Assembly: GCF_036884255.1 (NCBI RefSeq)
Contig: NZ_CP145605.1
Coordinates: 3,596,001 to 3,660,000 of the forward strand
Source: Paenibacillus tundrae
GTDB lineage: Bacteria > Bacillota > Bacilli > Paenibacillales > Paenibacillaceae
Length of the DNA stretch: 64,000 bases
Direction of reading: 5' to 3'
Of the stretch, positions 44,083-52,342 are shown one piece after another (positions within the stretch are counted from its first letter, which is position 1; the number at the start of each line of letters is the position of its first letter). Made by a program: the position numbers and the translations under genes. The notes under the pieces were generated by a model, which did no database searches, was not told where the DNA came from, and was given only the letters and a program-made list of their open reading frames with translations.

Positions 44083-44745
44083 TTACATTCCTTTCTTCTT
44101 ATCACGAACTTCGCGTATCATATAATTCCATTCCTGTTGACCGAGCAACCAACCCATGAATGTGCTGCGCTGAGTCTCAAGTGTGCGGTAGCCAAGCCTT
44201 TCATACAAATGCTTAGCTCGAATATTACGACTAGAGACGTGTAGGCTCGTATACTCGATTCCTGGCTTGGATGCGGCTTCGCGCATAACCCATTCAAGCA
44301 TCATTCTCCCCACACCTACTCCCCGTAAATTTTGGTGCACTGCTACATCAGCAATATACATTTCTCCTTTTGCCGGTTGATGACTCAGACAAGCGATTCG
44401 TAGAGCAAACTGCAAGCCTTTAAACCAACCAATCTGACGAATTCCTTTCCAAATAGGTAGCAGCTCACGCGCTGAGTGATTTCGTTGCCCATTTCCTGAA
44501 TGGCTTGGAAGCAGCCAGGACAAACTGCCAATTACGGTATTTCCCTGGAGGGCAACAATACGTTCGCTTGTTCCACTTTGTTCATCAAGTGCAATAATCT
44601 GACTCAATAAAAACGGATACTGTGTGTTATAAACTCCTGCTTTAAGCTGGAACTTCTCCCGAAATCCATCTAACAATAGCTCACTAACGGACAAGTTCTG
44701 ATCTTCGCTCATTCGTTCAATGTATATATTGGAGGACATGTTCAT
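44083..44745 (-). CDS. GNAT family N-acetyltransferase
   Basis: The acetyl-CoA motif A appears in YIADVAVHQNLRGVGVGRMMLEWV and motif B in LHVSSRNIRAKHLYERLGY. The N-terminal part (SELLLDGFREKFQ) is of the type seen with streptomycin-like acetyltransferases, but the substrate is not known. At 220 residues it is a single domain. GGAG lies five bases before the ATG, which overlaps the MerR stop codon by four bases (ATGA), so translation is coupled. Confidence 0.9.
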   Translation of the reverse strand: MNMSSNIYIERMSEDQNLSVSELLLDGFREKFQLKAGVYNTQYPFLLSQIIALDEQSGTSERIVALQGNTVIGSLSWLLPSHSGNGQRNHSARELLPIWKGIRQIGWFKGLQFALRIACLSHQPAKGEMYIADVAVHQNLRGVGVGRMMLEWVMREAASKPGIEYTSLHVSSRNIRAKHLYERLGYRTLETQRSTFMGWLLGQQEWNYMIREVRDKKKGM

Positions 44746-45542
44746 CGGATCTCCTTCCGTCGTCCATGACCACTACCCTCACGATCAACATGTGCAAGTA
44801 ATTCGTAATGTAAGCTCTCTTGGGTAAACAGAGACAGATAAGATTTCTCCACCAAAATTCTTGTCCCAGTTAAATGCAGAAGTCTATCATCAGCGAAGCT
44901 CTGAAATGTATTGAAGTGTTGTTGCAATTCTTCTTCACTACCGATGGAGAATTGATAAGTAAGGTACTCTCCAGCCGGCAATATTACATCTCCTTCTCGA
45001 TCATGCGCTTCCGTGCACAGCAATAGTCGTTGATCCCCTTCATATATGTAATGAATATCTGCTTCAAATAAATCCGGTAACGTACAACCTTGTCGAGCCA
45101 ACAACCGGGCGTCAAGTTCAGTGTCAACGTGTGTTTCGAACCAAGAGGACAACACAAGCCGATCACGTTTAATAAGCTGAAAGGAAGCATTATTCCCTGT
45201 AAAGAGTTCATTCTCATCTAAAATTTTCCCAATAAATCCACTTAACGCTCGTAGGCGCTCTATCTCAGCTTCGAGCGTAGAAATAGACTGTGTTAACATC
45301 CGCTTCATATCATCCGGCGTGCCTTCATCACTCCAGTCCCGGATCGCTTGTACCGATAACCCTGCCTTGCGCAACAGCAAAATATGAGCTAGCCGGTAAA
45401 TCTCATCTATACCATACATACGATATTGATTGTCATCTATATAAGCTGGAAACAATACACCTTTTTCTTCAAAATATCGAATCTGATGAACGGATACGTT
45501 CATTAGTTTGGCGAACTCGCCTATCGTAATTTCCTTCTTCAT
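44742..45542 (-). CDS. MerR family regulator with C-terminal effector domain
   Basis: Residues 4-72 are the MerR winged helix (TIGEFAKLMNVSVHQIRYFEEKGVL, YRMYGIDEIYRLAHILLLRKAG). A dimerisation coiled coil follows (ISTLEAEIERLRAL), and then a ~140-residue domain with no cysteine cluster, so it senses an organic ligand, not a metal. GGAGGGACGACG precedes the ATG. Its own promoter has the 19-base spacer with a dyad typical of MerR control (45573-45603). It heads an operon with GNAT and hydrolase genes. Confidence 0.93.
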   Translation of the reverse strand: MKKEITIGEFAKLMNVSVHQIRYFEEKGVLFPAYIDDNQYRMYGIDEIYRLAHILLLRKAGLSVQAIRDWSDEGTPDDMKRMLTQSISTLEAEIERLRALSGFIGKILDENELFTGNNASFQLIKRDRLVLSSWFETHVDTELDARLLARQGCTLPDLFEADIHYIYEGDQRLLLCTEAHDREGDVILPAGEYLTYQFSIGSEEELQQHFNTFQSFADDRLLHLTGTRILVEKSYLSLFTQESLHYELLAHVDREGSGHGRRKEIR

Positions 45543-45572
45543 CGTCGTCCCTCCAGTCTCTCACACAGACTA

Positions 45573-45603
45573 AGCATATACCTTAGGTCTGACCTAAGGT
45601 CAA
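45573..45603 (-). promoter_or_regulatory. MerR-type promoter with 19-base spacer and operator dyad
   Basis: TTGACC and TATGCT are 19 bases apart, two more than normal. ACCTTAGGT-CAG-ACCTAAGGT, with perfect nine-base arms, fills the spacer (45580-45600). This is the classical layout where the regulator untwists DNA to let RNA polymerase start. It lies about 30 bases before the MerR ATG, so the operon controls itself. Confidence 0.85.
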
Positions 45604-45627
45604 GGGTTGCTATATGCAAAAGACGAA

Positions 45628-45688
45628 AAACACCTTCAAGGTGATCACCAATGTCGTTAGACAGAGATTTTTCGCTTAAAGGTGTTTC
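45628..45688 (-). terminator. terminator-like repeat of the 45755 GNAT gene
   Basis: AAACACCTT and AAGGTGTTT pair across a long loop, with T5 on the minus strand. CACCTT-CA-AGGTG at one end can form a smaller hairpin. It lies between the GNAT gene and the MerR promoter. Confidence 0.6.
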
Positions 45689-45754
45689 TCTTCATATTCA
45701 TAATAAATAGGTAATTGAATGCAAGCATAAGTCAATTCTAGCGAACAGTGCATG

Positions 45755-46204
45755 TTAAAGCTTCATTTTCATGCCTTCATGCGTCGCTACAAATCCTAAT
45801 CGCTCGTAAAAGCGCAATGCATCTTCCCGTTTCTTATCTGTCGTTAACTGAATCAGATGGCAATTCCGTGCTTTGGCACGTTCTACTGCCCATAGAATCA
45901 ACTTACTTCCGAGACCTTTTCCTCTTTCCGTTGAGACCGTTCGAATCCCCTCGACAGTCGCTCTCCAACCGCCTTGATGAGTGATATACGGAGTAAATGT
46001 TATTTGAAGTACACCCACAATCTCTTCACCAAGACATGCGACAATCAGTTCATTATTAGGGTCGGAGTCAATAGCTTCGAACGCCTTCACGTAGCGATCA
46101 GGAAGCGGTGTTTCGTAACGTTCCCTGATCTTACCTAACTCATCATCCGCGAGCATTTGTACAATTTTACTCAAATCTCCCAATGTAGCTTCTCTAAAAT
46201 CCAC
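45755..46204 (-). CDS. GNAT family N-acetyltransferase
   Basis: The fold is visible in DFREATLGDLSKIVQML, ACLGEEIVGVLQITF, VEGIRTVSTERGKGLGSKLILWAV (acetyl-CoA loop) and EDALRFYERLGF. I chose the GTG at 46204, seven bases after GGAGGGGG, giving 149 residues; in-frame ATGs at 46219 and 46243 have weaker sites. It is like the amino-acid or peptide acetyltransferases of Bacillus, but the substrate is unknown. It stands alone on its strand. Confidence 0.88.
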   Translation of the reverse strand: MDFREATLGDLSKIVQMLADDELGKIRERYETPLPDRYVKAFEAIDSDPNNELIVACLGEEIVGVLQITFTPYITHQGGWRATVEGIRTVSTERGKGLGSKLILWAVERAKARNCHLIQLTTDKKREDALRFYERLGFVATHEGMKMKL

Positions 46205-46281
46205 GATATCCCCCTCCATCTCACCAAAATAATATAGACCCATTATAGCCTTTAGTTTTGCTGCCTATCAAATCACATCAC

Positions 46282-46314
46282 AAAAAGTTGACGCCCAGAT
46301 GGACACCAACTTTT
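46282..46314 (-). terminator. intrinsic terminator of the 46351 gene
   Basis: AAAAGTTG pairs with CAACTTTT; the inner part is partly paired. The minus strand ends in T5. It lies 36 bases past the stop codon. Confidence 0.7.
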
Positions 46315-46350
46315 CAAAACGCATTACTTAAAAGAACTCAGTATAGTATA

Positions 46351-46956
46351 TTAAGCTTGAAACACCATCGGAAATTGCTGAACGATTCCGGTTGTCATCA
46401 TGTCTGCCATCTCTAATGCTTGTTGTTCAATTGAATCACTGAGTGCTACATTCATGGTGTAATCCTTCGCAATACGAGTAGCTACTGCTTCACTTAACAA
46501 TCTTAAATGTTCGTACATCATCCGTTGCCATTCCTCTTTGGACCAATATGGATTGATTCTGGCAAAAAACTGAGCAATGTCATCTGCATTCGCATACCAA
46601 CGCTTCTGGGCGTCCTCCGCTGCTGAAGTATTCCCTGCTTTTAGTGCGGTAACAAGCTCTGCCGCAATGGTTAGATGTTCACTGAGCAGCTTCTCAAACT
46701 CATTAGCAATGCCTGAGCCATAGATCGGTGCGAGCACCTCTGCAAAGTCTCGTGGATTACGAAGAAGTCTTGCCGCTGTCTGGTCTACATCTCCAAGCCC
46801 ATCTACGATACTGTTCACAGTTAACCTTGTCCAGAAAACATGTTGTTCCCAAAGTGTCCGCAGTTTTCTGTTTAGCTCTACACTGGTTGGTGTCCAATGC
46901 ACAGAGTGCTCTTGTCGAAATACAGGATAATAATAAACGGGATAATACGTGTACAT
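46351..46956 (-). CDS. hypothetical helical protein, 201 aa
   Basis: After a tyrosine-rich start (YTYYPVYYYPVF) the protein is almost all helix: VELNRKLRTLWEQHVFWTRLTV, then AARLLRNPRDFAEVL, LLSEHLTIAAELVTAL and LRLLSEAVATRIA. Tryptophan and histidine are frequent. Homologues in Bacillales are, as I remember, sometimes labelled acetylglutamate kinase, but no kinase motif is present here. It is plausibly a four-helix-bundle protein; the function is unknown. AGAGGAG lies about ten bases before the ATG. It is a single gene. Confidence 0.7.
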   Translation of the reverse strand: MYTYYPVYYYPVFRQEHSVHWTPTSVELNRKLRTLWEQHVFWTRLTVNSIVDGLGDVDQTAARLLRNPRDFAEVLAPIYGSGIANEFEKLLSEHLTIAAELVTALKAGNTSAAEDAQKRWYANADDIAQFFARINPYWSKEEWQRMMYEHLRLLSEAVATRIAKDYTMNVALSDSIEQQALEMADMMTTGIVQQFPMVFQA

Positions 46957-47050
46957 CTATCCGTCAACTCCTCTTTTTCAACAATATATAGGCGAAACAC
47001 CATATTGGTGCATGAAAATTGGGTAATATGTGATCTAAGGAGGGAGAACT

Positions 47051-47658
47051 ATGGAACCGCATAAGGAAAAGCCAACTAACTCAACAAAGGATTTCAGTCC
47101 AAGAGACGCTGGATTAGTGTTTCTTTCATTTTCTTTCATTTGTGCAGCTATTACTTTGCCCTTGTCATTAATGATGTACTGACACTTCAACATTTTTTAT
47201 CCATGGATTCACCCTTGGAAATGATTGGGATTATCGTCTTTTCTACGATTGGTTTACTGTTGTTCGGCGTCATTTTGAGTTTATATATCCCCGCAAAATA
47301 TATCGATGACACGAATAAAAGCTATCCGGATTCCTCAATCCCTACCCTCTTGCTATTTATGTTTGTAGGCGCATTATTTGAGGAAATGTTATTTAGAGGA
47401 ATTGTGCAAAATGTACTATACCTATTCATTGAAAGTAACTGGATTGCAATCCTGACAACCACATTGTTGTTCATCGGCTTTCATATTCAATATTTCAAGA
47501 AACCGATCATGCTTATCAACATTACCATTCCAAGTTTAGTTTTTGGATGGATTTATACAGAAACGAACAATCTCGCCGTTCCAGTTCTTGTCCATTTCCT
47601 TATGAATGTAGGTATAACGCTGTTATTTAAATACAATATCATCCGTCTCGAACGTTAA
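47051..47658 (+). pseudogene. CPBP family intramembrane protease, frameshifted
   Basis: GGAGGGAGAACT precedes ATG at 47051, which opens MEPHKEKPTNSTKD and one hydrophobic helix but stops at 47182. The body continues in another frame to 47658 and keeps all family motifs: EEMLFRG (motif 1), FIGFH (motif 2) and HFLMN (motif 3), with four to five membrane segments. Only a TTG at 47140 could start the second frame, and it has no ribosome site. The shift lies between 47080 and 47182, near two copies of a 10-base repeat. It is either a broken gene, a phase-variable gene or a sequencing error. Confidence 0.7.
47121..47140. repeat. 10-base tandem repeat in the CPBP gene
   Basis: TTCTTTCATT occurs twice in perfect tandem inside the frameshift window. 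One more copy would restore the reading frame, since ten bases shift it by one. Slippage here could switch the gene on and off; this is inference. Confidence 0.6.
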
Positions 47659-47769
47659 AACGTAACGAAGCCCATAGATCATGGAGGGATACCGTCAACG
47701 CCTGCATTTACATAAAACAACTCGACTGGGGAATGCTACAAAAAAATTCTCCAGTTTGGAGTGAAATTG

Positions 47770-48909
47770 ATGAAACAATCCGGATCGAAGATCAGCACAT
47801 CCGAAGTAGTCATTGTCGTTATTAATTCGATCCTTGGAGCCGGGATATTGACACTACCTCGAACGATTAGTAAAGCAGTGGAAACACCAGATGTGTGGAT
47901 CTCCGTCATCGTGTCAGGTGTATTGGTCGCGCTGATTAGTATCCTACTCGTTACCTTGTGTCGCAGATTCCCTGGCAAAACGGTATTTGAATTTGTTCCT
48001 GAAATTACAGGCAAATGGATTTCATATTTTGTGGGACTTTTGATCATTATCTATTTTGTCATTCTGTGTTCATTCGAGGTCAGAGTCATGGCTGAGATTA
48101 CAAGCATGTACATACTTGAGCGTACACCGAGTTGGGTTACCATCATGGTCAGCTTATGGGTTGGCATTTATATGATTAGTGGTGGTCTTAAAGTAATCAT
48201 TCGCGTTTTTGAAATCGTATTACCTGTCACTCTCTTATTGTTAGCCGTGGTGTTCCTTTTAAGTAGCAGAATGTTTGAATTAAGTAATCTTAGACCTCTA
48301 TTGGGTGAAGGTCTTCTCCCTGTATTAAAAGGCATTAAACCTTCATTTCTCTCCTACTCCGGATATGAAGTGTTATTAATCATTACAGCCATGATGACGG
48401 ATGTCAAATCAAGTAATAAAGCTGTGATCTATAGCATCCTCACCTGCACGATCATATACCTGGTTACCATCGTCATGGTTGTTGGGAATTTATCATTACC
48501 CGGCATTGAAACGCGAACCTGGCCTACATTAGATATGGTACGAAGCTTCGAAATTGAAGGAGTATTCTTTGAACGCTACGAATCACTCTTTATCGTTTTT
48601 TGGCTCATGCAAATTTTTGCGACCTATGCGTTTAAGCACTATTTTGCCGCCGTGGGTATCCGAGATTTGTTTAGTCTCCGAAAAATCACAGGTATAGAAT
48701 ATGCATTGCTGCCTGTACTCTATCTCATTGCTTATTTGCCAAAAAATCTGGAAGAAACGTTAGCCTTGGGGGATTTTCTAGGAAATATATCTGTCTTTCT
48801 ATTCGGTTTATTGCCACTCCTGTTGCTGATTATCAGCATGATCCGTAAAAAGGGCGGTAAGCACGCTTCTAACGAAGGCTCAGAATTACAATCCGTTCAG
48901 AGTCAATAA
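47770..48909 (+). CDS. GerAB-type spore germination permease, orphan
   Basis: The 379 residues hold ten membrane segments of the APC-like GerAB family: KISTSEVVIVVINSILGAGILTLPR, then ITGKWISYFVGLLIIIYFVI and FLSYSGYEVLLIITAMM. Such proteins form part of the receptor that senses nutrients in the spore inner membrane. The usual partners GerAA and GerAC are not beside it, so it is an orphan subunit. TTTGGAG lies before the ATG at 47770, and a hairpin with nine-base arms (47726-47754) sits just upstream of that site. Confidence 0.9.
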   Translation: MKQSGSKISTSEVVIVVINSILGAGILTLPRTISKAVETPDVWISVIVSGVLVALISILLVTLCRRFPGKTVFEFVPEITGKWISYFVGLLIIIYFVILCSFEVRVMAEITSMYILERTPSWVTIMVSLWVGIYMISGGLKVIIRVFEIVLPVTLLLLAVVFLLSSRMFELSNLRPLLGEGLLPVLKGIKPSFLSYSGYEVLLIITAMMTDVKSSNKAVIYSILTCTIIYLVTIVMVVGNLSLPGIETRTWPTLDMVRSFEIEGVFFERYESLFIVFWLMQIFATYAFKHYFAAVGIRDLFSLRKITGIEYALLPVLYLIAYLPKNLEETLALGDFLGNISVFLFGLLPLLLLIISMIRKKGGKHASNEGSELQSVQSQ

Positions 48910-48999
48910 ACACCTAACCTTCATGGTCTTTGCATCATTGAATCGAGTTAGATCATTATGCTCATACTACACACGGAATATATATAAGGGAGACTTGGT

Positions 49000-50217
49000 A
49001 TGGATCTGCAAAGCGGAAAATTGTACTGGCCGACAACGGTTGTTAACCCACCCTCTTATCCTAAACTGCAAGAAGATATATCCTGTGATGTACTCATTAT
49101 TGGCGCCGGCAGTTCAGGTGCTCAGTGTGCCAACATCCTTAGTGAGCAAGGCTTGAAAGTAGTCATTGTAGACAAAAGAAAAGCCGGAGAAGGTAGCACC
49201 AGCACCAATACAGCTCTGATTCAATATGCCGGTGAGAAGAGCTTTGTATCGCTCAGCAATTCCTTTGGCGAAGAAGTGGCTGCTCGTCACCTTAAGCTAT
49301 GTGAACAAGCGATCAATGACATTGAGCGAGTCAGTAGCGAGCTACCTATTCATCCGGATTTTATAAGACGTGACAGCTTGTATTATGCAAGTTACAAGGA
49401 AGATGTCTCTGTTCTAACCGATGAGTATGCCCTACTTCAAAAATACGGATTCAAGGTAGATCTGTGGGATGAACAACATATCAAGCAGTCGTATCCTTTT
49501 CAAAAAGCAGGCGCTCTGTACTATTATGATGATGCTGAGATGAATCCGCTAAAATTCGTATATGGACTTCTTGAGAAAGTAAGATCTCATGGTGGCTTCA
49601 TGTATGAGAACACCGAAATCACGGGAAAACGATTCGAACAGGACTACGCTGTTTTCTACACCAAGGAACGGCATGAAATTCAGGCCAAACATGTCATCAT
49701 CGCCGCTGGTTATGAAGATCGTGAGTTTAAAGTCGAGAAAAATGCGACGCTCGCGAGCTCATACGCTGTAATAACGAAACCTATTGACGACTGGTCGAGC
49801 TGGTACAAACGAACATTAATATGGGAAACCGCCCGTCCCTATGTCTACATGCGTACCACTCCAGACAATCGAATCATTATAGGAGGTATGGACAAGGATA
49901 CGGAGTACGCAACTACACGAGATTCTAAGCTCTTAGCGAGCAAAGACAAACTCATTCAGGAGTTTAACAAATTGTTCCCTGACATCCCGGTAGAACCCGA
50001 GTTTTATTTGGGAGCTTTCTACGGGGGAACGCATGACGGGTTACCTGTAATCGGCCAATATGATACCTATCCTCATTGTTATGTCATCATGGCTTACGGA
50101 GACAATGGGACGGTGTATAATGGTGTATTAGCTAAAATAGTTGCGGATAAAATCGTTACAGGGTCAAGCCCTGATTGGGATCTGTATCTGCAAACCAGAC
50201 CACTTATCAATCACTAG
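49000..50217 (+). CDS. FAD-dependent oxidoreductase, DAO family
   Basis: After a short lead (LYWPTTVVNPPSYP) comes the Rossmann motif DVLIIGAGSSGAQCANILSEQG, then STSTNTALIQY, the FAD-contact region of the D-amino-acid-oxidase/glycine-oxidase family. The middle has GALYYYDDAEMNP, and the end GGMDKDTEY and YGDNGTVYNGV. No C-terminal Rieske domain is present, unlike related proteins of ~500 residues. It probably oxidises an amine. AGGGAG precedes the ATG. It stands alone with a terminator downstream. Confidence 0.9.
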   Translation: MDLQSGKLYWPTTVVNPPSYPKLQEDISCDVLIIGAGSSGAQCANILSEQGLKVVIVDKRKAGEGSTSTNTALIQYAGEKSFVSLSNSFGEEVAARHLKLCEQAINDIERVSSELPIHPDFIRRDSLYYASYKEDVSVLTDEYALLQKYGFKVDLWDEQHIKQSYPFQKAGALYYYDDAEMNPLKFVYGLLEKVRSHGGFMYENTEITGKRFEQDYAVFYTKERHEIQAKHVIIAAGYEDREFKVEKNATLASSYAVITKPIDDWSSWYKRTLIWETARPYVYMRTTPDNRIIIGGMDKDTEYATTRDSKLLASKDKLIQEFNKLFPDIPVEPEFYLGAFYGGTHDGLPVIGQYDTYPHCYVIMAYGDNGTVYNGVLAKIVADKIVTGSSPDWDLYLQTRPLINH

Positions 50218-50234
50218 ACCAGATTTAATCATAC

Positions 50235-50283
50235 AAAAGGCTCGATCGAGTAACCGTAATGGTTAATGATTCGAGCCTCTTTG
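50235..50283 (+). terminator. bidirectional intrinsic terminator
   Basis: AAAGGCTCGA pairs with TCGAGCCTCTTT, with GTAACC and GGTTA(A) pairing inside. It lies between the convergent FAD oxidoreductase and alpha/beta hydrolase genes. Confidence 0.8.
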
Positions 50284-50285
50284 CT

Positions 50286-51050
50286 TTACTTGTTCAACGA
50301 GTTAAACCAGTTATCCAGTGCTTGAACGACTTGCTTGAGCTGCTCATCCTCGGTAATTTCAGGTGTACGGTCTCCCTTTTGCATGCCGTACGATCCAAAC
50401 TGTCCGTGGTTGCCTCCGTCTATACTGACAAATGTCGTATCCTTCGGAAGATTAGTTTTGGTTTTCTCCCATTCTTCCCAGTTCAATACGCCATCATTGG
50501 ATCCTGTAATTTGTAGTGCAGATAAGTTGGTATCCTTCAAGCTCCCACCGTCATCAGCGTAAGATGCCAAGTAGAAAATTCCCTCAAGTTGATCAGCATG
50601 CTCCGCAGCATACCGTGAAGCAAATGCGCCGCCAAGCGAATGACCACCGATGACATAAGCTTCATCAGGATGTTCAGCGATAAATGAATCTGCTTTGTTC
50701 AGTCCAAAAATGGCTAGATTCAAAGGCATCTTGGCAATGTATACCCTGTGGCCATGTTCAGCCATTGTTCTGGCTAATGGGGAGTAACTGGATGGCTCCA
50801 CCAGACCTCCGGGATAAAAAACGATATTGGGCTCCACGGCCTCGGTTCCCTGGGGTTCGAAGCGGTATCCTTGCTTCACCTCGGTAACCAATACCTGTCC
50901 GTCACTTTGCATAGCTGCTTCAGCTTGTTCGGATGGGCTGTATGTAACCGATGATAGGTATACAAACAATCCAACCACAAGGGCAACAACGACCACGCTT
51001 ATCCATATCAGTATTTTTTTCCATCTGCTCATGCGTTGCGCCGTTTTCAA
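50286..51050 (-). CDS. membrane-anchored alpha/beta hydrolase (PF12695-like)
   Basis: A basic start and one helix (residues 10-32) lead to a small hydrolase core: NIVFYPGGLVEPSSY, the elbow GGHSLGG, the acid in TGSNDGVLN and the histidine in DGGNHGQFG. The short lid is typical of the family. The substrate is unknown. I chose TTG at 51050 with AAAGGTGG seven bases before it, because the ATG at 51032 has no site. It is divergent from a TetR gene, which likely represses it. Confidence 0.86.
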   Translation of the reverse strand: MKTAQRMSRWKKILIWISVVVVALVVGLFVYLSSVTYSPSEQAEAAMQSDGQVLVTEVKQGYRFEPQGTEAVEPNIVFYPGGLVEPSSYSPLARTMAEHGHRVYIAKMPLNLAIFGLNKADSFIAEHPDEAYVIGGHSLGGAFASRYAAEHADQLEGIFYLASYADDGGSLKDTNLSALQITGSNDGVLNWEEWEKTKTNLPKDTTFVSIDGGNHGQFGSYGMQKGDRTPEITEDEQLKQVVQALDNWFNSLNK

Positions 51051-51099
51051 TATAATACCACCTTTACTTGTTACGAATTGAATTACATTTAAATTATAT

Positions 51100-51109
51100 T
51101 TACCGGTAA
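51100..51109. promoter_or_regulatory. candidate TetR operator
   Basis: TTACCGGTAA is a perfect ten-base palindrome, with an extra TT on one side and GTAAA on the other. It lies midway between the divergent hydrolase and TetR start codons. TetR regulators often bind such short palindromes. Confidence 0.45.
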
Positions 51110-51180
51110 GTAAAATTACAAGAGGATTTTGCTAATGATCGAAATTTGTCATAAAATATTCATGTGAAGGAGCGAATGCA

Positions 51181-51798
51181 ATGCCAGAGAAACCAGCAAA
51201 ACGGCTACGGGGAAGACCCAGACAGGCTGACAATGATATATCCATACAGCAGACCATTATTTATACAGCGTCCACACTGTTTGAAGAATACGGCTACGAA
51301 GCGGTCTCGCTCCAACAGATCGGGAAACAATGCGGGGTATCCAAACCAACTATATATTATCATTTCGCGAGTAAACCCGAACTATTCAAGGTGGCAATGA
51401 CAACGATGCTTAACAACGTTCGGAAGGTCACTTCACATTTGTTGAACGAAGTTGACCATCTGGAGCACGGTTTAGTACGATTGGCTGAGGCCAGATTAGC
51501 GAATCCTCATGCAGAGATCGAAACAATGATGAGAGAAGCTGAGTCTTTTCTTGATGAAAAGCAAGTTCGTGAAATCCGTGAAGCTGAGCAGAAGATCCAT
51601 GAATTGCTAGCTGAACATTTCAGGCTCGCTATGGATCAGCAGATTCTTCGTGAAGAAGATCCCATGTTCTTGGCGGAGACCTTCTCGACGCTAATGTTAA
51701 TGGGAAATCGTGAGAATAATCCACAAAAGTATGAATCACACCTTGCTCTCGCCCAAAAGGTGGTATCCCTCTTCCTGCAGGGCGCAAAGGCAACTTGA
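51181..51798 (+). CDS. TetR family transcriptional regulator
   Basis: After a basic arm (RLRGRPRQAD) comes the TetR helix-turn-helix: IIYTASTLFEEYGYEAVSLQQIGKQCGVSKPTIYYHFASKPELF, residues 26-70. The rest is the helical ligand domain. AAGGAG lies eight bases before the ATG. It is divergent from the alpha/beta hydrolase, 130 bases apart, with a palindrome between. It probably represses itself and the hydrolase until an unknown small molecule binds. Confidence 0.93.
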   Translation: MPEKPAKRLRGRPRQADNDISIQQTIIYTASTLFEEYGYEAVSLQQIGKQCGVSKPTIYYHFASKPELFKVAMTTMLNNVRKVTSHLLNEVDHLEHGLVRLAEARLANPHAEIETMMREAESFLDEKQVREIREAEQKIHELLAEHFRLAMDQQILREEDPMFLAETFSTLMLMGNRENNPQKYESHLALAQKVVSLFLQGAKAT

Positions 51799-52087
51799 AG
51801 AAATAAATTAATAAATCAATGTTATGCGATGTCGTGCAATTAGCAGCTCAATAGGATAGGATTTAACTCAAGCAGGGTCTTAAGCGCAATAGCTAGCTTG
51901 TTCATCAACGGGAGCTTTCGTTCTTGGAACGGAGTTTCTCGTTGTTCCGCTTTTCATAAAAGCTGTAGTGTGTGGTTCTTATGTAAATTCTAAATGTACA
52001 GCAAAAAAGCCGCTCCGTGAGCGACTTCGAATGAATCTATGATTTCAATCTGAATATGGCTACCAGTGGTTAAGCGAGTGTATAATT
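51799..52087. other. gene-free region with two hairpins
   Basis: GGAAC-G-GAG and CTC-GTT-GTTCC (51936-51958) form a weak hairpin after the TetR gene. AAG-C-CGCTC and GAGCG-A-CTT (52005-52026), with T6 on the minus strand, is the terminator of the zinc-ribbon gene. Nothing else is seen. Confidence 0.5.
52003..52026 (-). terminator. intrinsic terminator of the zinc-ribbon gene
   Basis: AAG-C-CGCTC pairs with GAGCG-A-CTT around a three-base loop. On the minus strand this is followed by T6. Confidence 0.75.
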
Positions 52088-52276
52088 TTATTTTTTCAAC
52101 TTTTCCGGGTTCTTCACTTTAATGGATACAACCTCACCGCAATCAAGACAGATGGTGTACACTCGCTCCGAACCAAGCGACATCTTTTGATTCACTGGGC
52201 GCAGATTAATGAAATCCATCGCTTCAACGAACGAAGTTCCTCCACAATCTTTACATGTTCTCTCCGATGCTTGCAT
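52088..52276 (-). CDS. small zinc-ribbon protein
   Basis: Two CxxC pairs (CKDC and CLDC), 35 residues apart, form a zinc ribbon in a 62-residue protein with a lysine-rich end. Between them is FINLRPVNQKM, which also looks conserved. The function is unknown; similar small ribbons bind nucleic acids or act as adaptor proteins. AAAGGGG lies nine bases before the ATG at 52276. An ATG at 52306 lacks a spaced site. Confidence 0.72.
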   Translation of the reverse strand: MQASERTCKDCGGTSFVEAMDFINLRPVNQKMSLGSERVYTICLDCGEVVSIKVKNPEKLKK

Positions 52277-52342
52277 TGAATTATTCCCCTTTCTGTCATC
52301 ACTCATCCTTCATTTACATTTTACTGGAACAACTAGCTTCGA

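Noticed and set aside
46351..46956. Acetylglutamate kinase annotation for the helical protein
   Set aside because: No glycine-rich ATP loop or amino-acid-kinase motif is present; the sequence is all-helical and unrelated to ArgB.
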